Positions 43,913 to 53,193 of a DNA stretch of 64,000 bases are shown piece by piece. Every line of letters begins with the position of its first letter. Position 1 is the first letter of the stretch. The position numbers and the translations under genes are program-made. Location of the stretch: the NCBI RefSeq assembly GCF_900890705.1, contig NZ_CAAHFH010000002.1, positions 2,091,458 to 2,155,457 of the forward strand, given 5' to 3'. The stretch is from Pontiella sulfatireligans (lineage in GTDB: Bacteria > Verrucomicrobiota > Kiritimatiellia > Kiritimatiellales > Pontiellaceae). Under the pieces are notes generated by a model. The model saw only the letters and a list, made by a program, of their open reading frames with translations, did not search any database and was not told the origin of the DNA.

Positions 43913-45886
43913 ATGGGATTTATCGTAAAGTACATTGTAGTTTTTGTGGTTAGTTTGGTGGCCGCGTGGCTGCTCGTGCCACTGGTTAAAAAGTGGGCGC
44001 CAGCCTTGGGCATGGTGGACGAGCCGGATGAGCGCCGAATTCATAAAACACCGATTCCGCGTTGCGGGGGGATTGCGGTTTTTGCGGCCACCCATATCGG
44101 CCTGCTGATCGTGTTCTTTGGCCCGTGGCCGCATCTTGCGGGCGCGACCCAGCTCAAGGAGTGGGCCCTTATTTTTATCGGCTCGCTTGCGCTGCTGCTC
44201 GTGGGTATTTTCGACGACCGCTATGACATGCGAGCTTGGTTCAAGCTGCTGGGCCAGCTGGGCGTGGCGCTGCTGATGTTTTTCGGCGGCTTCACCTTTG
44301 AAGCCTTTCTACATATTGAACTGCCGTTCATTATAAATCTGATCGCCACCCTGTTTTGGTTTGCCCTGATCATTAACGCCTTTAACTTGATCGACGGGAT
44401 GGATGGCGCCTGCGGCGGTCTAGGGCTGATTGCCAGCGCGGGGCTGGCCGGGATGCTCCTGTCGCTGCATCAGCCCACCGATGCCTTGGTGCTGATTGCG
44501 CTGTCCGGCGCCTGCTTGGGTTTTCTGCGCTACAATTTTAACCCGGCTTCTGTGTTCCTTGGTGATTGCGGCAGCATGTTCATTGGTTTCATGCTGGCGG
44601 CGGTTTCGCTGAAGGCCGACGTGAAAGAGTCCATGGTGGTGGCGCTGCTGGTGCCGTTGCTGGCCGTGGGCGTTCCGGTTTTTGATGTTATCATGGCCGT
44701 GTGGCGGCGCTTGGCGCGCAAGCTCATCTCCGTCATCCACAACGATGGACTGGCCACCAAGGTTTTCGGCCCCGACCTCGACCATATCCACCACAAGCTG
44801 ATGCGCAACGGCATGACGCAGCGCAAGGCCGCCATAGCGCTCTACATCACCGCAATCTTTGTGTGCGTGGTGGCTTTGGGGGCAACCGCGATGACTTCCA
44901 ACCGCACAGCGTTGCTGCTGATTGGAATGATTGTCGCACTGCATTTGATTGTGCGTCAGATCGCTCAGGTTGAGCTGTGGACGACGACGCAGGTCGTGCT
45001 GCAAGGCGTGCGCCGGCCGCGCAGCCTGGTTGTGCTGCTCGTCAGCATCGGCTGGGATATCAGCAGCCTGCTGGTGGCCACCTATTTAGTGTTCGGCGTT
45101 GTTTTTGGAAAAACTTTTTCGCTCATGCACCTGGCGGTCTGCGTATTCATTCCTTTTGCCACCATTTATTTCTACAACATCTATAAAACGGTCTGGACCC
45201 GTTCGCGGATTTCGCAGCTCGTGGTGCTGCTGCTGCAGCTGATGGCTGGCGAGGTTCTTGCGTACGTGGCGCTGCTGTGGGTGGCCGGACTCTCTGCCTA
45301 TGAGCTGGCGGTTTCCTTGGCGCTGCACACGCTGGTGGCCAGCATTGGAATTGTCGGCGTGCGGGCATCGCTGCGGATGGCGAGGGATCTCAACGCCTGG
45401 CTGCGCTGCTCCATCGGCTCCGACTACGATCTGAAAACCTTGATTCTCGGCGCTGGTGAAAATGCGATCCTCTATTTGCGGCAGGCCTCCTTCGAGGACC
45501 AGCAGAAAGCGCCCCGCAAGATTGTCGGGCTGGTCGATGACAATCCGGCTTTGTACAAGAAAGTGGTCTACGGTTATCCCGTTCAGGGCACCTTCAACGA
45601 GTTGGAAGAGATCATCAAGCAGCACGGCGTCAACGAGTTGATTTTCACCCACCACTACAGCGAAGAGTTGCGTGAAGGCATTCTGAAGCTGAAGCCAAAG
45701 TACGACCTCGTGATCCGCGATTTTGTCTTCGTGCTGCGCGATCTTGATCCCGACGGCGTCTGCCAGGGCATGGTTAAGCCCTACTCCGTGCATGAGCTCG
45801 ACTGCAAAAACCTCTGCAACCGGATGGGCCACGGATGCGGGCAAGTGACCGGCGCCGCAGAGGCTGATCTGGCGCTAACGGACTAG
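43913..45886 (+). CDS. WecA/TagO-type phosphoglycosyltransferase fused to a membrane + Rossmann (CapD N-terminal-like) module
   Basis: This 657-residue inner-membrane protein has residues 1-~350 as a polyprenyl-phosphate GlcNAc-1-phosphate transferase: 'DEPDERRIHKTPIPRCGG', 'GIFDDRYDMRAWFKLLGQ', 'NLIDGMDGACGG', 'VFLGDCGSMFIGF' and 'DLDHIHHKLMRNG'. About four more helices follow. From about residue 505 there is a soluble Rossmann-like domain ('LKTLILGAGENAILYLRQ', 'IVGLVDDNPALYKKVVYGYPVQG'), like the N-terminal part of CapD-type nucleotide-sugar enzymes. It probably starts O-antigen, capsule or exopolysaccharide synthesis. Start 43913 puts the first helix at the N-terminus. Its stop abuts the Der stop. 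Confidence 0.85.
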   Translation: MGFIVKYIVVFVVSLVAAWLLVPLVKKWAPALGMVDEPDERRIHKTPIPRCGGIAVFAATHIGLLIVFFGPWPHLAGATQLKEWALIFIGSLALLLVGIFDDRYDMRAWFKLLGQLGVALLMFFGGFTFEAFLHIELPFIINLIATLFWFALIINAFNLIDGMDGACGGLGLIASAGLAGMLLSLHQPTDALVLIALSGACLGFLRYNFNPASVFLGDCGSMFIGFMLAAVSLKADVKESMVVALLVPLLAVGVPVFDVIMAVWRRLARKLISVIHNDGLATKVFGPDLDHIHHKLMRNGMTQRKAAIALYITAIFVCVVALGATAMTSNRTALLLIGMIVALHLIVRQIAQVELWTTTQVVLQGVRRPRSLVVLLVSIGWDISSLLVATYLVFGVVFGKTFSLMHLAVCVFIPFATIYFYNIYKTVWTRSRISQLVVLLLQLMAGEVLAYVALLWVAGLSAYELAVSLALHTLVASIGIVGVRASLRMARDLNAWLRCSIGSDYDLKTLILGAGENAILYLRQASFEDQQKAPRKIVGLVDDNPALYKKVVYGYPVQGTFNELEEIIKQHGVNELIFTHHYSEELREGILKLKPKYDLVIRDFVFVLRDLDPDGVCQGMVKPYSVHELDCKNLCNRMGHGCGQVTGAAEADLALTD

Positions 45887-47248
45887 TTACCGTATTGGAC
45901 GGGAGCGGGCAACGAGCTTGATGAAGATCGGCGCACCCTCGAGGCCGAAGGCCGCCCGCATCTGGTTTTGCAGATAGGCCAGCCAGTTGGAGCGCGCGCA
46001 GTCCGGATTGTTGACAAACACCTTGAAATAGATCGGGTTGGTGCCCGACTGCGTCGCGTAGTACACTTTGAGTCGCTTGCCTTTGGCGACAGGCGGCGGA
46101 TATTTTTCAACCGCCTGCTGAATCACCCGGTTAAGCACGCCCGTTGTAATCTCGGTGCGCGTCTGGGCGGCAACATAGTCGATGGCTTCGATGCTGCGCT
46201 TAATGTTGTAGCCGCTCTTGGCGGAAACAAACAGCACGGGGGCAAAGCCCATGAAAGGCAACGTCTCGCGCAGGACGGGCAAATACTTGGTTTGCGTGAT
46301 GTCCTCTTCGGCCTCTTTGGCCAGATCCCATTTGTTGATCAGCAGAATGCAGCCCTTTTGCGCTTCAATGACCTTGGCGGCAACCTTCTTGTCGCGCGTA
46401 GTCGGGCCGGTCTCGGCATCAAGCACAATCACAACTACGTCGGCGCGTTCGATGCTCTTGTCGGTGCGCAGGTTGCTGAACCAATCGACTGCGCTCTTGC
46501 CGCGGGTGTCTTTCTGGACGCCGGCGGTGTCGATGAGCTGATAGTGGCGGGCGGTTTCGCCGCTTCCGATGGCAAAGGGGATCTCGATGCTGTCGCGCGT
46601 GGTGCCCGGCACATCGGAAACGATCACGCGCTCATCGCGCAGCAGGCGGTTGATGTAGGAAGATTTTCCTGCGTTCGGACGGCCAACGACGGCCACGCGC
46701 AACGGCTCCCTCTCGGTGGGGTTCTCTTCCTTTGGCAACAGGGGAATGAGTTCCTCCATCAGCGCATTGATCCCACGGTTGTGGACGGCGGAGACGGGGA
46801 ATACGGGGAAGCCGAGCTGGTCGAAGTCGCAGCAGTCTTCCTCGCGCTCAGGGTTGTCGGCCTTGTTGGCCGCCAGAATAATGGTGCGCCCGCTTTCGTG
46901 CAGGATGCGGGCAACCTCTTCGTCGAGCGGTGCAAGACCGGCGGTGATATCGACCACGAAAATGATGAACGACGCATCGCCAATGGCGATTTCCGCCTGC
47001 ATTTCGGTTCCCGCCACGATCTGGTCGGTGGCGACTTGCTTGCCGAAATGGCCGAGTCCTCCGGTGTCAAGCAGCTCGAAGCGCTCGCCATCCCAGTTGG
47101 CTTCGCAGGCGATCCGGTCGCGCGTTACGCCCTCTTCTTCATGCACGATCGACACGCGTCGGCCCACCAGCCGATTAAACAGGGCCGATTTACCTACGTT
47201 CGGGCGACCAACAATCGCCACAACTCTTTTATTCTTCGTTTCTTCCAT
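45887..47248 (-). CDS. der: GTPase Der (EngA)
   Basis: This 453-residue ribosome-assembly GTPase has two tandem G domains. First: 'GRPNVGKSALFNRL', 'DTGGLG', 'NKAD'. Second: 'GRPNAGKSSYINRL', 'DTAGVQKDTRGKSAVDWFS', 'NKWDLA'. The C-terminal KH-like domain is 'NPIYFKVFVNNPDCARSNWLAYLQNQMR'. The start at 47248 is fixed by MEETKNKRVVAIVG, since upstream codons are low-complexity. It is full length for the family. It converges with the transferase gene without a single spacer base. Confidence 0.96.
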   Translation of the reverse strand: MEETKNKRVVAIVGRPNVGKSALFNRLVGRRVSIVHEEEGVTRDRIACEANWDGERFELLDTGGLGHFGKQVATDQIVAGTEMQAEIAIGDASFIIFVVDITAGLAPLDEEVARILHESGRTIILAANKADNPEREEDCCDFDQLGFPVFPVSAVHNRGINALMEELIPLLPKEENPTEREPLRVAVVGRPNAGKSSYINRLLRDERVIVSDVPGTTRDSIEIPFAIGSGETARHYQLIDTAGVQKDTRGKSAVDWFSNLRTDKSIERADVVVIVLDAETGPTTRDKKVAAKVIEAQKGCILLINKWDLAKEAEEDITQTKYLPVLRETLPFMGFAPVLFVSAKSGYNIKRSIEAIDYVAAQTRTEITTGVLNRVIQQAVEKYPPPVAKGKRLKVYYATQSGTNPIYFKVFVNNPDCARSNWLAYLQNQMRAAFGLEGAPIFIKLVARSRPIR

Positions 47249-47313
47249 AGCGCGGTAGGTGATACACGAAACACCCCGTCCGCGCAAAGGGAAAGGGTGT
47301 AAATATATATATA

Positions 47314-47772
47314 TTAGAGAAGTTCTGGCAGGCGTCGCTCGAAAACGGCCTTGGCCGTGCTGTTGCCCACGAGGTAGAGCCCCAGCAGCGCCATGGCGAT
47401 CCCGCCAAGATGGATGGCGCCGTGCTGGATGGATATGACGTTCACCATGCCGATGAGGAAATAGTAGACCGTGGCGGCCTTGTAGGCGGGCAGGGCATAG
47501 CGCGCCAGCCCAAAGGCCAGCAGCAGATTGACGACGGCCAGTACGGCCATGGCCAGCGGGGCGGGGAAAAACGGGATCATGATTAAGCCGGCCCCGGCTC
47601 CAACCAGATGAAACATAGCCATCAGCCGGATGCCCCGCGCGTGGAGGCGCACTCGCCGTTCGCCGGGCGATAGGTCGCCCTTGGGTTTGTTTGGGACAAT
47701 GCCGCAGGCCGGGCAGTTCCCGTTTCTCGGTTCCGCCTTCATGAGGCAGTGTTTGCAACGCATTACTTTCAT
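47314..47772 (-). CDS. Zinc-ribbon membrane protein, unknown function
   Basis: This 152-residue protein begins with a CxxC...CxxC zinc ribbon ('MRCKHCLMKAEPRNGNCPACG') and continues with three to four hydrophobic helices. I do not recognise the family. It is in front of der on the same strand (65-base gap) and behind a hairpin that closes the tpx unit. Confidence 0.7.
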   Translation of the reverse strand: MKVMRCKHCLMKAEPRNGNCPACGIVPNKPKGDLSPGERRVRLHARGIRLMAMFHLVGAGAGLIMIPFFPAPLAMAVLAVVNLLLAFGLARYALPAYKAATVYYFLIGMVNVISIQHGAIHLGGIAMALLGLYLVGNSTAKAVFERRLPELL

Positions 47773-47790
47773 TGGAGTCCTGAAAAGGTG

Positions 47791-47823
47791 AACGGGTCGC
47801 CAAGGGGGAGGTGGCGACCCGTT
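47791..47823 (-). terminator. Strong hairpin after tpx
   Basis: AACGGGTCGCCA pairs perfectly over 12 bases with TGGCGACCCGTT around a 9-base loop. On the minus strand it follows tpx, with only a short T-run (ACCTTTTC), so it is a terminator of moderate strength. Confidence 0.65.
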
Positions 47824-47851
47824 CGGGTGGGGTGTTTCTAGGGGAAATGGT

Positions 47852-48349
47852 TTAAAGTGCGGCTAGTGCAGCTTCATAGTTGGGCTCTTCGGTGATTTCC
47901 GGAACCTGCTCGGTGTAAACCACTTTGCCGGCTGCGTCGATCACAACGACGGCGCGGGACAACAGGCCGGCGAGCGGTCCGTCGGCGATGGTTGCGCCAT
48001 AGCCTGTTCCAAACTCCGGATTGCGGAATACGGAAACCGGAACCACGTCTTCAAGGCCTTCAGCGCCACAGAAGCGGCCCAGAGCGAAGGGCAGATCTGC
48101 CGAAACGCACAACACAACCGTGTTTTCCAGCGCGCCGGCTTCTTGGTTGAAGTGGCGGGCGGAGGCTGCGCATACGCCGGTGTCGATGCTCGGGAAAATG
48201 TTGAGTACAACCTTTTTGCCGGCCAGATCCGCCAGTGCACATTCCGAAAGATCGGTTTTCAGCGCTCCGAACGCGGGGGCTGCAGAACCGACAGCCGGCA
48301 GCTCGCCAACGGTGCTAACGGGATTTCCTTTTAAAGTAATTGATGCCAT
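47852..48349 (-). CDS. tpx: Thiol peroxidase (Tpx)
   Basis: This 165-residue atypical 2-Cys peroxiredoxin has its start fixed at MASITLKGNPVSTVGELP. The peroxidatic Cys60 is in 'FPSIDTGVCAASARHFN' and the resolving Cys94 in 'FALGRFCGAEGLEDV', the spacing of canonical Tpx. It removes organic and hydrogen peroxides with thioredoxin, in keeping with an anaerobe exposed to oxygen. Monocistronic, closed by a hairpin. Confidence 0.96.
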   Translation of the reverse strand: MASITLKGNPVSTVGELPAVGSAAPAFGALKTDLSECALADLAGKKVVLNIFPSIDTGVCAASARHFNQEAGALENTVVLCVSADLPFALGRFCGAEGLEDVVPVSVFRNPEFGTGYGATIADGPLAGLLSRAVVVIDAAGKVVYTEQVPEITEEPNYEAALAAL

Positions 48350-48461
48350 TTGTTCGTCCTTTTTGTTGTGAACTGCAAGCAATGTAGAGGATACGCGGAT
48401 TTTATCAAGTACAAAAACCGTCCTATTTAGGAGGGTTCTTAAAACGGGCGGGAAACAGGCG

Positions 48462-48845
48462 TTAATTGGCAAAAAAATCAAGCACGAGCGCAATGACGCT
48501 CAAGGCGCAAATGAAGGCATAGTTGAACAGTTCCTTCGAGCAGACGATCGAGCGCAGGATGTAGACGGTGGCTTCGCGTGTTTTTGGGTCGAGCTGTTCG
48601 GCTTCGCCGATTCGTTGAATCAGGTCGTGGCGGGTTACCACGTGGTGGCGCCGCCGGCCGACGATCAGGCGGTAGCCGAAAAAGATGCAATAGCTGAACA
48701 TGGCAAACCGCCACACCCACACTGCCGCCTCTGGATTGGCCCGGTTCAGCAGCATCAGCGAGCGCACGGCGATGCTGGCGGCCAGCCCGATCCATAAAAA
48801 GAGATTGATGACCCACTTGGGCAGCACCGCAAATTCGTTTCTCAT
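48462..48845 (-). CDS. Small integral membrane protein, unknown function
   Basis: 127 residues with helices at about 12-32, 45-62 and 105-124 separated by a basic cytoplasmic loop 'GRRRHHVVTRHDLIQRIGEAEQLD'. I do not recognise the family. It lies upstream of tpx on the same strand and diverges from the lipoprotein at 49010. The 164-base gap (48846-49009) shows no other gene. Confidence 0.65.
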   Translation of the reverse strand: MRNEFAVLPKWVINLFLWIGLAASIAVRSLMLLNRANPEAAVWVWRFAMFSYCIFFGYRLIVGRRRHHVVTRHDLIQRIGEAEQLDPKTREATVYILRSIVCSKELFNYAFICALSVIALVLDFFAN

Positions 48846-49009
48846 GTTTCCTTTCCATTAATGAGCGCGGAAGCGTAGTGGTTTGGAATCCAAACGCAAT
48901 CCCTTTAATTCGCCTGCGCGGCTTGGCGTTAAAGGGTTGACCCTTCCAAGGCGAGGAACTAGCTTTAATCCCGCGATCAAGCTGTTGGTCGAAAATAGGT
49001 AGGGAAATT

Positions 49010-49588
49010 ATGAAAACCAATTTTGCAGTCGTTGTTCCTATGCTGGCTCTTCTTACGGCGGGTTGTGCGACCTCTTCCAAGGTGCAGGAAATGATAGATG
49101 CCTCGCACCGCGACAACCGCGAGGAAAGCGTCGCGCAGCAAAACTCGATCGTTATGCTTAAGCAGTCTTCCGCGGTCGCCCTTGAACAGGGCGAAGCCAA
49201 CGCGGAGATGCTTCGCACGCTTTCGGATAAAGTGGAGAAGCTGAAGGCGCAGCAGGCTTCCATCGAAAACTATGCCGCCGCCTCAAAGGTCATGAGCGCC
49301 GCCAACACCGTCAAGCTGGCCGACCTGCAAGTTGAGCTGAATGTCTTGGAAGAATCGACATCGGCCTCCATCGCCGAGCTCGAGAAGATCAATCTGTTGC
49401 AGGAAGAAGTCTTGGTTCGCCACTTTAATTCGCTGGCCGGCAGCGCATCTTCCGCCATTGCATCCATCAACACCGCCGGCGCCAGTGCAACCAACAACGC
49501 GCCGGTTAAGCTGGATGCCCCCATCGAGATTTTCGCGCCCGATACATCGGCCGACGCGCCTCGGGTGATACAGCCCCATAAGGATTGA
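49010..49588 (+). CDS. Coiled-coil lipoprotein
   Basis: This 192-residue protein has a lipobox at 'LLTAGCATSS' (Cys19). Residues about 25-135 are Ala/Glu/Leu-rich heptads predicted to be coiled coil, and the tail is Ala/Ser/Asn-rich and then proline-containing. Ribosome site AGGGAAATT. It is probably an outer-membrane-anchored structural protein. HisB starts two bases after its stop. Confidence 0.8.
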   Translation: MKTNFAVVVPMLALLTAGCATSSKVQEMIDASHRDNREESVAQQNSIVMLKQSSAVALEQGEANAEMLRTLSDKVEKLKAQQASIENYAAASKVMSAANTVKLADLQVELNVLEESTSASIAELEKINLLQEEVLVRHFNSLAGSASSAIASINTAGASATNNAPVKLDAPIEIFAPDTSADAPRVIQPHKD

Positions 49589-49590
49589 TC

Positions 49591-50199
49591 ATGGAAAAAC
49601 AACGCACCGCCCACATTGTCCGAAACACCAAGGAGACGCAGATCGACCTGTCGCTGAACATTGACGGCAAGGCCAACTACGAAAACTCCACCGGTGTGCC
49701 GTTCTTCGACCACATGCTCGACCTGCTCGCCAAACATGCGCTGCTCGACCTTAAAATCACGGCCACGGGCGATATCGACGTCGATTACCACCACCTCGTC
49801 GAGGATGTCGGCATTGTGCTGGGCGAAGCGTTCAACGAAGCCCTCGGCGACCGCAAGGGCATCAACCGCTATGGCTTCTGGGTGCTGCCGATGGACGAAG
49901 CGCAGGCGCAGGCCGAGGTTTGCCTCGATCTGGGCGGCCGCCCCTTCTTTGTCTACAAGATGGAGCACGAGCAAAAATACATCCGCGACTTCGACGTCAT
50001 CATCATCAAGCATTTCTGGCGCTCGTTCTGCGACTCCGCCAAAATGAACCTGCACATCGAGTTGAAGTTCGGCGAAGACCTGCACCACTGCATCGAGGCC
50101 ATCTTTAAATCGGTTGCCCGCGCCCTGCGCGTGGCGTGCGACTCCGACCCGCGCGCGCTCGACCTGCTCCCATCGAGCAAAGGCCGCATCGGCGCATAG
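49591..50199 (+). CDS. hisB: Imidazoleglycerol-phosphate dehydratase
   Basis: This 202-residue HisB dehydrates imidazole-glycerol phosphate in histidine synthesis. Metal-binding motifs: 'FFDHMLDLLAKHA', 'DYHHLVEDVGIVLGEA', 'IKHFWRSFCDSAKMNLHI' and 'GEDLHHCIEAIFKSVARAL'. The monofunctional length fits; no phosphatase domain is fused. hisH lies 3.4 kb downstream, separated by unrelated genes. Confidence 0.96.
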   Translation: MEKQRTAHIVRNTKETQIDLSLNIDGKANYENSTGVPFFDHMLDLLAKHALLDLKITATGDIDVDYHHLVEDVGIVLGEAFNEALGDRKGINRYGFWVLPMDEAQAQAEVCLDLGGRPFFVYKMEHEQKYIRDFDVIIIKHFWRSFCDSAKMNLHIELKFGEDLHHCIEAIFKSVARALRVACDSDPRALDLLPSSKGRIGA

Positions 50200-50202
50200 T
50201 TC

Positions 50203-50994
50203 ATGGAGATCCTTGCGCAATACGGTACGCTCGATTTATTCTGGATCGGGCTGAGCCTTTTCCTCATTGGAATGAGCAAGGGCGGTTTCCCTGTAGGGGC
50301 GATTGCGCTGCCGGTCCTGATTCTGGTGTGGCCGGCCCAGGCCAACGCGGCGCGCTCCGCCGTGGGCTTCATGCTGCCGATGCTATGTCTGATGGACGCG
50401 GTGGCGCTTTGTTTCTATTGGCGGCATGTCCAGTGGGGGCGGCTCATCTACTTGATGCCGGCCACGGTTTTGGGTGTTGTCGTTGCGAGCTTCCTCTTTG
50501 TGTCGGATGAAGCCGCCATGATCGCGGTTTCGGACCGGGCGCTGAAAATCATGATCGGTCTGCTGGGCATTGTTTTTGTGCTCTACTTTGCTTTCAAGAA
50601 ATGGATCCTGCGGCACATTCACGCCTCGGAGCCGACATGGGGGAAGGGGGCTGTATTCGGCTTTGGCGCAGGAATGACCTCCACGCTGGCGCATGCCGCC
50701 GGCCCGGTCATGCAGATGTATCTGCTGCCCCAGCAGCTCGAAAAGAAAAAGTTTGCCGGAACCAGCTGCGCCTTTTTCTGGATGCTCAACCTGATCAAAC
50801 TGCTGCCATTCGCCATGCTCGGCCGCATTCAAGCCGACAACCTGAAGCTCGGCGCCGCGCTGCTTCCGGTTATTCCGCTCGGGGTGGCGCTGGGCTGGTG
50901 GCTGACGCATAAGACCGAGCAGAAGCACTACACCTTCCTGATCTATGCCGTGCTGCTGGTCACGTCGGTTACGCTGATCCTCAAGGCGCTTTAG
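50203..50994 (+). CDS. TauE/SafE-family (sulfite exporter-like) permease
   Basis: This 263-residue membrane protein has about eight helices. 'FWIGLSLFLIGMSKGGFPVGAIALPVLIL' near the N-terminus and 'GKGAVFGFGAGMTSTLAHAAGPVMQMYLLP' in the second half are the duplicated TauE motifs. Members move sulfur-containing or small organic anions. With sulfatases in the genome, sulfite/sulfur export is tempting but unproven. It starts three bases after hisB and overlaps the next convergent gene by 14 bases. Confidence 0.9.
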   Translation: MEILAQYGTLDLFWIGLSLFLIGMSKGGFPVGAIALPVLILVWPAQANAARSAVGFMLPMLCLMDAVALCFYWRHVQWGRLIYLMPATVLGVVVASFLFVSDEAAMIAVSDRALKIMIGLLGIVFVLYFAFKKWILRHIHASEPTWGKGAVFGFGAGMTSTLAHAAGPVMQMYLLPQQLEKKKFAGTSCAFFWMLNLIKLLPFAMLGRIQADNLKLGAALLPVIPLGVALGWWLTHKTEQKHYTFLIYAVLLVTSVTLILKAL

Positions 50995-51946
50995 GCGCCT
51001 CGCCTCCACCAAACATCTGGCCGGCCATTTCCAGCTGGGCGAGCTGCATGTCGGTTGTGGCCTTTAGGCTCTTTTCAAACTCTTCATACTGCGCCAGAGT
51101 CAGCATGCCTTGTGCCCGCGCGGTGATCTGCTCGTTGAGTTTTTTCACATCGTTGATGTGGTTTTGAATATTTTGCTTTGAAAAGCGTTGGGGGCTCATG
51201 TCGTTGTTTTTTTCGTCGCTCAGGTTGCTCGTGAAGGTGAAGCCGCTCTTTTCTTCACTCATCATACCGAGCAGATTGCGATAGGTTTCGTCCGAAAGCG
51301 CCGCATCGGAGGCTGAAAGATTCTGATCCATTTGCGAGAGCATCATGCGTTCTCCCATGGTTTTTTCGTAAAACTCCCACTCGGAAAAATCGTCGGGATT
51401 GTTGAGAAACTGCTCCATTTCGATTTTGACCGTTTCACCCGCCTCTTTTATTCCATCCTGCAGGGCCTTCTTTTCCTCTTCGCTGAGATTGCCGGCCATC
51501 ATTTTCATCGCCATATCCACATTCTTCATTTGGCGGAACATGAGCAGATCCATGAAATAGCTGGTCTCCTCGGCATTGAGATCGAGGTATTCAATCATGT
51601 CGGAGTAAAGGGCGCCGACCGCTCCGCGCTGGCTGGCTTCCATCACCTTGTTCATGGTGGGGTTGTCCATCATGGAGGAAATGCTTTTCATCATTTGCCG
51701 GCCGGCCATGTCTGGCTGCTGGAGGGCGGGGGCGGCTTCCGGCGCAGAGCTCGCAACGGGCGCTTCGGGGTGTACGGCCGCGACAACGGTTTCTTCCAGC
51801 GGAGCGGCTTCGGCTTTTTCCGCTGTGGTTTTGGAGGAGGCGAGTTCTTGTTGGAGCCGCAGGTTTTCCTGCTTGGCGCCGTAGAGCGCCAATGCAAGGG
51901 CAATGCTGACGACGGCAAGCAGTATGGCGGGCAGTTGCTTTTTCAT
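50981..51946 (-). CDS. Membrane-anchored protein of unknown function
   Basis: 321 residues with an N-terminal signal anchor MKKQLPAILLAVVSIALALALYG, an Ala/Pro/Glu-rich linker (about 25-80) and a mostly helical, Met-rich C-terminal domain ('DMAGRQMMKSISSMMDNPTM', 'MLTLAQYEEFEKSLK'). I do not recognise the family. It resembles proteins seen in PVC bacteria only by composition. It overlaps the TauE gene by 14 bases tail to tail. Confidence 0.7.
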   Translation of the reverse strand: MKKQLPAILLAVVSIALALALYGAKQENLRLQQELASSKTTAEKAEAAPLEETVVAAVHPEAPVASSAPEAAPALQQPDMAGRQMMKSISSMMDNPTMNKVMEASQRGAVGALYSDMIEYLDLNAEETSYFMDLLMFRQMKNVDMAMKMMAGNLSEEEKKALQDGIKEAGETVKIEMEQFLNNPDDFSEWEFYEKTMGERMMLSQMDQNLSASDAALSDETYRNLLGMMSEEKSGFTFTSNLSDEKNNDMSPQRFSKQNIQNHINDVKKLNEQITARAQGMLTLAQYEEFEKSLKATTDMQLAQLEMAGQMFGGGEAPKAP

Positions 51947-52057
51947 GTCGAATCTCTCCGGTTGGTTTGAGCGCCTGTGTATATCACGCTGCTAGAGACG
52001 CTTTAATTACAACTTTAACGGTTGATTGTAAAGGGCAGTGCATGCTTCGCTCGCGCT

Positions 52058-53193
52058 GTGAAGTGGGAAAATACAGAGCTTGGCAAACTGCCGGTCAAGT
52101 CGTGGTGCGAGCGGGTTGAAGAGGGCGCATTGGAGCAGGCGGCCAATCTGGCCAACCATCCCAAGGTGTTCCGGCATGTGGCGCTGATGCCCGACTGCCA
52201 TGTTGGCTACGGCATGCCCATCGGCGGCGTGGCGGCCTTTACGGACGCCGTGATTCCCAACGCCGTCGGAGTCGATATCGGCTGCGGCATGTGCGCCGTG
52301 CAGACCGGTCTTCCCGCGGCCAAATCCTCCAATGCTTGGAAGAGGTGAAGCGCCGCGTTCCGTTGGGCGAGGGCCGCGGCCATGAAAAGCCGCAGAACTG
52401 GAGCCGGTTCGATGAGTTGCCGGATTGGCTGGACGGGCGGGCGCGCGAGCTGGCCTTCAAGAATCTTGGGTCGCTGGGCGGCGGCAACCACTTCATCGAA
52501 ATCCAGGCGGGGGACGACGGTTTGGTTTGGCTGTTGCTCCACTCCGGCTCCCGCAACCTCGGCTACCGCATTGCCGAACGCCACCATCAAATTGCAAAAG
52601 AGCGACATCCTGAATTGGGCGACCTCGCGTTTCTCGAGGCCGGAAGCGAAGAGGGGCGGGCCTACATCCGCGAGATGAACCTGGCGCTGGCTTATGCGCC
52701 CGAAAACCGCGCCCGCATGATGGCGGCGTTTAAGGAGACGCTCGGTCACACCTGCGCAGGTGTGACGTTTCTGAAAGAGATCAACATCCACCACAACTAT
52801 GCGGCGAAGGAAGAGCACTTTGGCGAGCCGGTTTGGGTCCATCGAAAAGGGGCGACTTCCGCCCAAGCCGGGGAGGAGGGGATCATTCCCGGCAGCATGG
52901 GCCCGCCGTCGTATATTGTGGCGGAATCGTTTGCGTCCTGCTCGCACGTCGCAGGGCGCACCATGGGGCGCATGGCCGCTTCGCGCATGCTTTCGAAGAA
53001 CGCCTGCGACCGGGCGATGGCGGGCGTTGTTTTTTACGGCTGGCACGCCATGCGCGGGAAAAAAGGTCGGGGCTTGCTCGACCTCAGCGAGGCGCCGCAG
53101 GCCTATAAGAACATCGACGAGGTGATTGCGGCCGAGCTTGACTTGATCGAGCCGGTCGCGAGGCTGCGACCGCTGGGCGTTTTGAAGGGCTGA
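52058..53193 (+). pseudogene. rtcB: RtcB-type RNA ligase, interrupted by a frameshift
   Basis: A frame from about 52058 (GTG) encodes the N-terminal part: 'HVALMPDCHVGYGMPIGGVAAFTDAVIPNAVGVDIGCGM'. It stops at 52346-52348. The next frame continues the protein without a gap: 'QILQCLEEVKRRVPLGEG', 'LGSLGGGNHFIEIQ', 'LLHSGSRNLGYRI', 'EINIHHNYAAKEEHFGEPVWVHRKGATSA', 'CSHVAGRTMGR' to 53193. Metal ligands and the guanylylated His (CSH) are kept. One lost base near 52310-52330 explains it. RtcB seals 2',3'-cyclic-phosphate RNA ends. The gene is either broken or mis-sequenced. Confidence 0.82.

Noticed and set aside
52300..52348. Programmed -1 frameshift in rtcB
   Set aside because: No X-XXY-YYZ slippery heptamer or downstream stem-loop is visible, and RtcB is not known to be made by frameshifting; a mutation or error is simpler.
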